Shown: positions 56,001-64,000 of the stretch, one piece after another
Layout: each line of letters begins with the position of its first letter
Position numbering within the stretch: the first letter of the stretch is position 1
Source: Tigriopus japonicus
Lineage: Eukaryota; Arthropoda; Copepoda; Harpacticoida; Harpacticidae
DNA: 64,000 nucleotides
Direction: 5' to 3'
NCBI GenBank assembly: GCA_010645155.1
Contig: CM021319.1
Location: 8,975,330 to 9,039,329, forward strand
Position numbers and translations under genes: made by a program
Notes under the pieces: model-generated
Seen by the model: only the letters and a program-made list of their open reading frames with translations
Database searches by the model: none
What the model was told of the DNA's origin: nothing

Positions 56001-59000
56001 TGTTTTCCAAGGAGTTTGTAAGTCGATCCGTTGTGGAACGCGTCATCGATTACAATGATAAATTCAAATCTGCAGCCATTAGGGTTCATGGCTGTTGTGC
56101 GATCAAGCTCTAAAAGAGATTGCATCAAGTTGGACATTTCATTCATATCCTCTCTCCAGATGGTGGCACAAGCGTAGATGAATGGTTCAGCTTTGACAGA
56201 GGGTGGGAGAGTCTCGTCATCCGTTCTTGAAGTGACAAGGAAGTCGAAGTTTTGCCCCAATACGAAAGGGGTCATGTTCGGTTTAACCTTGACCAGGAAC
56301 ATGTTCTGAAGCACATAATAGTCCAAAAACTTGAGCCATTGGTTGTAGCAGCATAGAAACGAGCTGAAAATCACCAGGCCGAAGCAAAAGAGGCCCGTGT
56401 CATCCAAACTGAAATCGTTGTGAGGAATGAACGGACTGAACTTGCCTTTCCCAAATATACTGATGATGTAGGAGACCACTTTTGAACCATCTTCCACTCC
56501 AACCAACCAAGCAAATCCGTGCATGGACAAGAATGCCAAGAAGGTAGGTATCACAAACAGCCTAAAGTGTTGACCCATGTGGGACGCCCAGCTACCCCAA
56601 ATGTACAAGAATCCTGGTAGGAAGCACAGCACTGTGGCACAAATCGTGGGTAAATGAAATGATGCCGGGATTCTCTCCATTGTCAGCTCGGTTGAAAACA
56701 GAACAAAGGGACCAATTGTTTGGCACTGCAGTTGTCTCGTGATGAAGGGATAGGTTTTTTGCGCCAATTTCAGGATGAGTGGGATTCCAATGAATTCAAA
56801 GTATCGAGACACTAATAAGTAGATACTGAAGATCTTCAATGGAAAAGAAAGTACCCTGATGGAAAGGTGCCATTTTCTCTTGTGATCAGCCAGTTTGAAT
56901 AAGGCCGCCATCAGAGAATGTCTCTCATGAGGCTGAGAATTTCTCGGTTGAACCACAAAATGATCCCAAAACTTGACGGAAATAGCCAGGCAGCACCAAA
57001 ACATTTTCCGATGCAAATCGTCGTCCGATCGCAATAAAACCCACCCGATTGAAAACTGTCCAATCACGCATACAATAGAGACGATGATATGCTTCACAAA
57101 AATCCACTTTGTCCCGATGCGATTGGTCAGAAGACTAACCACGGATGGAATCATGCCCAAGCAAAAGGGACTCAAAGTGCCAATTCGGAGATCTACATTG
57201 GGAAGAACTTCAAAGATAAGCACCCAAAGTCCACACATGTGTATCACTTCTTCCGCAACGAAGAGAAACATAAACAGGCGGTTGTTTCCATCCGAGACGA
57301 TCCGAGATCGGGCGAAGGCTTCCACAAAATCAGTAAACTGTCGGAAAAAGAACAGGACCATGTAGATTATGGTCCATTGAAGACCATGTTCATCGGGAAC
57401 AGTGCAGGTTCTGAGAGCCCAAAGATCTTCATACTCAGAGGGAACCATCGTCAAGACGTGACCGTTGGTAAAGAACGATGTTCCTCCATAAATGAGGAAC
57501 AAGCTCACCAAGGTGCCAATGTATACCATAGGTCCCAAGAGAGCATAGCCGACATAGTAGAGAAGCTTGCCCGTCTCCATAAGTCGGAATCGGGAAGAGC
57601 TGTTTTTGGTGTAAAAATTCGATTTTACGTTAGCATGGGCTTGTAGGGCCCTCTCGGGACAGAATTTTCGAGGATCTTCCGGTTTAGGGGCATCCTCTGG
57701 CTCAGGGACATCTTCTTCTTCCTCGGGTGATTTCTCGGAAGAGTCATCTTCAGAGGTTGAAACGTCTCCGTAAACATGGGTATCCCAGTACTCGCTGGAT
57801 TCTAAGTAACCCATAGAAAGATCATCAATTGGCTCCTTCATCAACCGCTCCGTAACTTTTCGGCAATGGTCCATGCGAGCCCTCGTAGACGCCGAGACCT
57901 TTATCTTGGCTACCATGCCTTCAAATGGTTTGAACCGCAAATAGTGAGAATCGATTGCGGTGGGTTTGATATGGTCAGGATGCATGTTGGTGGTAGAATA
58001 CATAATTCCAGAATCTTCCTCTCTTTCTTGCGAATATTCAGTCTTATTGGAGTTAGTACTATTAGCTTTTGATGGATCGGCTCCAGGTCCTCGAAAACGA
58101 AGTCCTTCTTCTGAAAAAAAAATACTTCGCTACATTGTTGATCCGAAAGCCTTCTTAGGAGTCTGTCTTACCATTAGTTTTTTCGGGATATTCAAATTCC
58201 GAGGATGTAGTTGATGAGTCCGAACTTTCCGAGGAGCTCTCTTCAGAGAGAAGATTGAGCTGATCACTATGAGGCTCGGCCATTCCTTTCAAAATGGCGC
58301 CTATGTCACACCCAGAATCAGTACTCGTTTCTGAGTCTTCATACACTACGTCTTGATCGTCATTCATCTTGATTGCAGAATCAGTTATTCACTTGATCAC
58401 ACAATCAGAGAAACACTAGGGAGCAATTTGTAGCACGACTTTCCACATCAAATGGTAAATCACGAATGAGCTGTTCAGCGTCTGTTTGACCTTGCGAGCA
58501 CGCCGACCAATCTGCGTCAGCTTCCCTCATTACTCAATGTTGGTTTGAACCATGCTGGCGAGGTTTCATTGGACGTACACGCTGTAAAGTTGGTCGTGGT
58601 TCAATGGAGAGCGTGGTGAATCTTTAAACAGACCAGAGCACGTGAAGTTGAGCGTCATTTAAAGAGACGCGATAGCCGTTGACCTCTTTTCAGATTTAGC
58701 TCATTCCTCTTTGCAAACGCGATTTCTGACGCCACACAATGGTAATTGACACGAGGTTCTCGATAATCCCGGATTACAAAAAATAAACGATAGGTGATTT
58801 TAAATTTAACCACATTTTTTCTTTAGACGACTTGCAGAGGAAACTCTCAAATTATTTAGTTATAATTGATGAACTACTTCAAAGTGGTATACTGCAATTA
58901 TCTTGAATGTGGCAAATACCAGCAAATAATTATTACATCATGTGTACATTGGGTCTGAATTCTTATTGGACATTCTTCAAATTGAGAGCTAAAAAAAATG

Positions 59001-59686
59001 TCACTTCCAATGTAAAAAAAAAAACATTCGCTCCCACACGCTTTTAAAAAAATAGGTTCTAAGAATGCCTTTTATTTTGCTTGACACGAATGTTTCAAAT
59101 TATAAATCAAATTTTTGTTCTATTAATTCAGACTGTTTTGAGTATACCAATGAAGAGTCCAATTACCCATGCTCAAAAATAGTCTCAAAACGTAATTTGC
59201 TTTTTTTAACTGCAGCTTATGTGTTCAGACTGTACTCGAGGTTGGTTGATTTGACTATGTTTTAGTATACTCGAGCTATTTGAGTTGGTGCAGTGAACAT
59301 CCGACCTTATAGCAATATCTAAATTCTTTTGATACACTATTTTTCTACATTGCTCTCAATTATGATGCCAAACTCACCGGCAACTTCCAAAGTAGCATTC
59401 CGACTGCGAGCTTTTCCAACAGTATTAGTGGCCTCGCAATAGTAGACTCCTCCATCTTGTTCCTTCTTATTTTGCATAACTCGAAGGAAGAAGAGTGATC
59501 CCGTTGGAAAAAGCACTCGATGAGATTGGGGCGTTGTAGGCGAGGTCTCGATGGGCTGGCCATCTCTGTACCATTTGATGGTGGGGGTTGGAATGCCTTC
59601 AGCCTTGCAGTTTAACGTCAAAGGTTCATTTTTGGGTACGGTCATGGAGTTGGGATGCTCCGTGATATGAGGAGATCGAAACTGGC
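47047..59686 (-). CDS. robo: Roundabout (Robo) axon-guidance receptor, 5' exon missing
   Basis: Exons (minus): 59686-59378 (Ig1), 52617-52327 (Ig2), 52255-51992 (Ig3), 51702-51509 and 51072-50781 (Ig4 and start of Ig5), 50714-49162 (end of Ig5, three FN3, membrane segment, start of tail), 49061-48756, 47924-47504, 47393-47047. All phases agree; 1325 residues are visible. Ig1 has the Robo phrases EPLTLNCKAEGIPTPTIKWY and GSLFFLRV; Ig2 has LRDEFR. The membrane segment is at about 831-854 (FLIFLTSIILVLVLIFLAIV). In the tail, LYAEV, EPAPYATTTL and NWSDLFPPPPEQPPP match the conserved Robo motifs up to the proline-rich, Ena-binding CC2. Robo is the neuronal surface receptor for Slit, repelling growth cones. 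The signal-peptide exon was not found and may lie beyond 59.7 kb or outside the window. The 6.7-kb intron after Ig1 contains the chitin synthase gene on the same strand. Confidence 0.92.
53006..53125 (+). repeat. foldback-family dispersed repeat copy in robo intron
   Basis: AGGTCAGTTGTT, then CTGTAGAAATAACCATGG and GTGTTTTTCAATCGC in the same order as in the arms at 44019-44262. Confidence 0.6.
53293..53298 (-). promoter_or_regulatory. polyadenylation signal of the chitin synthase gene
   Basis: AATAAA on the minus strand, 176 bases after the stop codon, still inside the robo intron. A robo transcript would therefore have to ignore this signal. Confidence 0.55.
53474..58367 (-). CDS. chitin synthase, complete, two exons
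   Basis: Exons (minus) 58367-58172 and 58110-53474 with a 61-bp intron; 4833 nt give 1610 residues, the usual arthropod length. The N-terminus is acidic and Ser-rich (about 45-60 and 125-155). Then come the first membrane cluster, the family-2 glycosyltransferase core and a C-terminal membrane cluster. Motifs: CATIWRED; LTLDGDVKF (about 863); catalytic GEDRW (about 969); product-binding QRRRW (about 1006); EWGTRD. The enzyme polymerises UDP-GlcNAc into chitin and extrudes it at the apical plasma membrane for cuticle or gut lining. The core motifs are intact, so it should be active. Insect relatives have many introns; here one 4.6-kb exon holds almost everything. It lies inside a robo intron, same strand. 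Whether it is the cuticular or the gut class cannot be decided by eye. Confidence 0.97.
58368..59377. other. chitin synthase upstream region, within robo intron
   Basis: No coding exon. It must hold the chitin synthase promoter if that gene is transcribed independently. GC is higher in the first 350 bases, then the sequence is AT-rich. No specific site could be named. Confidence 0.45.
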
Positions 59687-62600
59687 CTGAAAAAAATGGG
59701 AATAAACCAAAGATCGTAAATGCCGGAAGTAAAAGTGCGTTTCAGAGGGGTTTTGGCCTTGGAACCCATCTTTTCCATAACCATTAAAACCATCCTTTAC
59801 TGCATTTTCCAGCCGCTAATCCCCAATACTGTGGTGAGCCGTAAATCATCCTCTTAAACCATCGTAAAGAGTTTGATCAAATATTGCGCACCGTCCTCGA
59901 TAGAAGACACATTTTACCCGGTACCGTGCTTCTACAGATAGCGGGTACGTTTCCATGTTAACAAGCGATGGCTTGAGGGTCGAATTTCTACCCTCATGTG
60001 CGGTCCCATCACTCAAGGACAGAACAATGAAACATAATCGCCAGTTTTCAACTTATCCTCTGTTGTTGACAGCCCGAAAAACTTAACGAAGCTAGCACAT
60101 CTCCGAGGGGGTACTCGTAATAACATCTCTCCTTTGCAACGATGCTTTGCATTGACCGAATGATTTTACGGCATTTCCAGCCTAGCTCCTAATGTCATGA
60201 CTCACACTCATATTCTCCGGTAAAAGCTCTCGACACACGCGGAGAAGGAAAATTGAGCTTTCGTCTCTGATTTATCGATGCTCTTGGCTCATGTCATCAT
60301 TTTCTTGGCTACTCCCTCCATCCCCAATCACCCAAGTAAGCGATCCGCAAATGGTAGCTGTGAGAGTAAGTAAATTGTTGTCAGTACAGACGCTACAAAT
60401 TTGGTTTCGTATGGGTCTTGATCTACAGTCCTTCATTAGCTCAAAAATGGGAACTCAGAACTCAAACATTTACACTTCAAAACTTTCATCAAATAAGTGA
60501 TTATGGAGAACTTTGAAATGACAAGCAACCTTAAATTCCATAAACTTAAACTTATGCCATATTCCTAATCTTTTAACGATGTAGGACAGTCCATGATCGT
60601 TGGGTGAAAATGGTTGATTTTGGCGCTACTTCCGCCTTATGACTCATCCCACCCCTCCGATGTTCCATGTTCCAAGTTCCATGTGGTAAGCAAGCAAGCC
60701 AGTCAGCAGGGCGAAGAGACAGGGAAGATTCCCCTCCTCCTTTTCCCCGTCTTCTTTCCTCGAGGCTGGCAATCACCATGGAATGAGGAAGTAGGATGAA
60801 GGAAGAGGAACAAGGAAACATATCGTGGGATCAGTCACATGGAAAATGGTTCCAAAACATCCTCACACCCGCCACATTTCATTTTCATCTACGTTTACTA
60901 GAGACGGCCCAAAGTAGTTACCAACTCTTTTCGCATCTCACCAAAAGGGCGTGGTTGAAAGTTAAGGAACTCAACAATCCGATCGGATTTAGTTTTAGAC
61001 AAAGCCGACAAATTCCCCAAGGAGCTCAAGATCAAAACGTCAACAATTCTGGGAAATCAAACGTTCGCCTCCGACGCACCCGAAATTAAGAATTGCTTTT
61101 CCCTTCCGGAGCGAAAACTATCACGTTGGATTGAAAGATAACAACACAATGTCACGGTGGTCGTTAGTCGTCCAACTTAGCTGAGTGTGGGACACATTTG
61201 AACCCCTCACTCACCACCATGGCAGACCTTATCTCCCTTCGTCTTTCCTTCCTCTCTCGTTGGATCCCCTTCATCATCTTGGCACCCCTTTAAGTCTTGA
61301 CATACCAAACGCAGTTCATAGATATCGTTCTAGGTTGGACGCTCTGTTCCAAGTTGGATGGATCAACCTCGGGGAAAGCTGAATGGCATGATCTAGCTAG
61401 GGAAGGAATCGTTGCTTGTCCTAGGGGAAAGAACCGTGGCATGAAAAAAGAGATAGATAGACAACTTTGTTAAAGTCTTTTCTGCTCCATCAAGCCTTCA
61501 AGGAGACGTAAAGAAGAGACTCCAAACACCCCTTTATATTTGAAAAGGATCTTGGGTGACAATGACAAGAATGAGGAAAGCGTGATTCTGAGGTTTCTCT
61601 TTGGGCATAGAAAGTTACCCACCACGAAATGAGGCCTTATTTCAACCTGGATTTACTTTGACAAGGTCACATTCCCGGTGCATTCGAAGTTAAGGGCCTC
61701 TTGACACGACCTCAATAATACATGCCAAGGCTGTCGTTGTTTACTCAACGAGAAACATGGGTTTAAGTAAGACTCGTATAAACGTTGGTAAATGCATTGA
61801 TTACAACTCGAAAATAATGACTTGATGAGGCACCTAGCCTACCATTAGCCCAAGTCATTACAGATTCCTCCACTCATTCACGTTTCCAATTAAAACATGC
61901 TTGGAGTTAGTCACGTGGAAGCGGAGAGAGTCTCATTTTTCTTGACTTTTCTTTGGATAAAATGAAGAAAATGTATTGCAGAGGGTGAGAGTGAGAGAAA
62001 GAGAGCTGAAGTAAAATGTAGACGAAGGTTAGCTAGGGGAGCATTGAACAGGTATGCGATTGTGTGTAAGCCAGTCTAGGCTTTAAGACTATTGCCATTA
62101 TCCGCACCAAGCAGAGACATTCTCCCCTTCCCACGGAAAAAACACCGACCAGACATTGATAGCTCATCTTGCATAACTTTGAAGCAACATAGCGTACATA
62201 AACAGTAACAAGAGACACAAAGCACGTATTTAGAATGACGGATCGATCAGTTTCAAAAAGAATAATTGGCACAGTATTGCAATATGTCCAGAATTGAATG
62301 TCTGACCGTCGGAAAATGAGGGTTTGGAAGCCATAAGCTCTCGTTTTCGACTGAAATTGAGGCAAAGAAAGTAGAGGGAGGAAGGAAAGGAAGGGGAGAT
62401 TCAGTGGAGCTACTGGGGGTGAAAAAGGAAAGGTGTCGATCGATATCATGAGGACGAATAACTACTATGGGGGAAAAGGTCTCCTTTTTCCTTGGTTGTT
62501 ATAAAAGTCTGGGGTCTGGCTTGAGTTTCCCTTCTCTTTTCCTATTTCGTTTTCCATGTCTCTAAAGCCCACCAGGAAATAAAGTATGGGTCGTGTTGGG

Positions 62601-64000
62601 AGGGGGCATTTTCCTTCTCCTCTTTCCCTTGGTTTTTGGGGGTGGGGGAAACGAGAAAATTAGATCTTGCCACTTGGAGATAAAACAAGGTGTTCAAGAG
62701 ACACAACCAATGTCTGTATTCAGAGTTGAGGTGGAAAAAATGCGTTTATTTCCTTGTGAGAATCGATTCGTATGAATCTTTCATGGAACCCTTTTATGGC
62801 GGCGTAAATTTTGTTCTTTTTTCTCATTCTTGTCAATCTGCAAAGGTTGACAAATTTTAGGATTTATGGGCGGGATTTTCAATTTGTGCAAGTTGCTCCC
62901 TGCCGACTGGATTGAATTGAGTGAAAGAAAGACAGAGCACACCATCAAAGACGGAAGTTTTTCCCAGAAAAGTTCATGTTTATTTTAACTTGTCATATAA
63001 AGAAGTAAAGTTGGACCTCCCTCCTGCTTTCTTTGGCTCATCTGAATTGAGGTTCTTGGGTTGGTTATCATAAAAAATGAAAGAACTGCTTGTCAGCATT
63101 AAATAAAACTCCATGACAGGCCCGGGAAAAAAGTTTCCAATTCAGAATAAGCCATTCAAGTCAAACAAAAAGAGGTTCTCACTACTCAAATGCAACTTTT
63201 CCATGCCAAAGCTTCTTTTTACTTTTGAATCAAAATTCGTTCACGTCTTTATCATCTTACACATCTTCCCATGCCACGTGATTTAACTTTATATCACGAA
63301 TTTTAACCGGGTTTTTAATCTATTCAATGAATCGGTATGTATTCTGACCGAACTTGTTTCATTATTGATAAAAGAGTAGCTTTGGAGAAATTTCCTGAGA
63401 CAAAGGGTCATTTATTGATGTGCTAACTAAGTCTTGGACCCAGTTCAAGAACTCTGACTTGGCGGTGAGTTAGACGATGTCTCTGGAGACCTCCAATGCC
63501 AAAGAGAAGAAGAGAGGCAAAACTGGATGGATGGATGAAGTGCATCAACAAAAACAAACCCCCAAGACAAAGTGCATCAGTCTCTCGACTTCGAACTCGA
63601 GCTTTGCCAAGGAGAATAACAGAGAACAGAGGCTTCTTGTCTGCTGAAGCATTAGCCAGATAAAGTTCTTGTGAAGGGAGGATAGGAAGCACCCATGGAC
63701 TCATCCCTCAATTGATATCATTCAATTGAGCTTGTCGCTCCCTCGTCTATCTAACCCGTTTTCACCGACAGAGAGCTTTTAAACATATAACTCCCGATGC
63801 TCACTGACAAAATGACACTTGAATAGCTAAGTGGCAAAGTCAGGGTCAAGATCAATTCGAATCAATAGCCACTTAAAAGGGATGATTCCAAAAGTGTTTC
63901 AAAAGATTTACATTCCTATCATTTTTTTGCAATGGCTTGACAGTTTTTCACAGTGTGAAAAGTGAATGATCAGATAATACGGAAACTGGCCGTTTGTGTT
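59687..64000. other. upstream of robo Ig1 exon, no supported gene
   Basis: Probably robo first-intron sequence. A minus-strand exon with a start, signal peptide and phase-1 donor was looked for but not found with confidence. Open frames at 60573-60821, 62033-62449 and 63423-63704 (minus) have no recognisable content. Purine-rich patches occur near 61980-62000. Confidence 0.45.

Noticed and set aside
60278..60335. A signal-peptide-like + strand exon (MLLAHVIIFLATPSIPNHP) ending at a GTAAG donor
   Set aside because: No downstream + strand exon could be linked to it, and the neighbouring robo gene is on the other strand. Left as a coincidence.
63423..63704. Minus-strand frame with a hydrophobic stretch (FASLLLFGIGG), considered as the missing robo first exon
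   Set aside because: The only donor that would give phase 1 (GTCTCC) is poor, and the sequence after the hydrophobic part is not Robo-like.

Overview
The window looks like arthropod nuclear DNA, most probably crustacean and copepod-like. The evidence is a full chitin synthase, a Roundabout axon-guidance receptor, a Shab-like potassium channel and a lysosomal-type arylsulfatase. All have GT/AG introns, the AT content is high, and there are many small DNA transposons. The copepod-level placement is inference; arthropod is much safer. No bacterial-type operons, rRNA or CRISPR are present.

Layout. From 1 to about 19 kb no protein gene could be supported. This stretch holds a decayed mariner element (6048-7330) and three hAT-like non-autonomous elements (4840-5172, 7526-8717, 12578-13090), plus an unplaced 255-codon open frame near 9.5-10.2 kb. 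At 19.0-19.5 kb is the last exon of a small Cys-rich single-pass membrane protein. From 21.6 to 31.6 kb a ten-exon gene on the + strand encodes a 936-residue Cys-loop ion-channel subunit. It carries a signal peptide, a pentraxin/LamG domain, a C-type-lectin-like module and an LDL-A repeat in front of the channel; its 4.3-kb fourth intron holds another hAT element (25984-27262). From 33.9 to 35.1 kb lies a cluster of tRNA-derived SINE-like sequence. At 37.9-39.4 kb is a single-exon Kv2/Shab-like channel whose selectivity filter reads TVGYD instead of TVGYGD. At 40.6-41.0 kb are a tRNA-derived sequence and a 299-bp MITE.

From 41.6 to 45.7 kb (minus) is a complete seven-exon arylsulfatase, 495 residues; its fifth intron contains a complete single-exon secreted kelch-repeat gene on the opposite strand. 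From 47.0 to 59.7 kb (minus) is a Roundabout receptor with five Ig domains, three FN3 domains, a transmembrane segment and conserved cytoplasmic motifs; the signal-peptide exon was not found. The intron between its Ig1 and Ig2 exons encloses a complete two-exon chitin synthase, 1610 residues, on the same strand. From 59.7 to 64 kb no gene could be supported.

Exon models were built by hand from reading frame, GT/AG sites and phase. Every multi-exon model closes exactly in frame (2811, 1488 and 4833 nt; robo 3977 nt plus one base from a missing exon). The genes do not form a pathway. The notable themes are gene-within-gene nesting (two cases), chimeric or altered ion channels (two cases), and several unrelated hAT-type elements with recognisable 8-bp target duplications.
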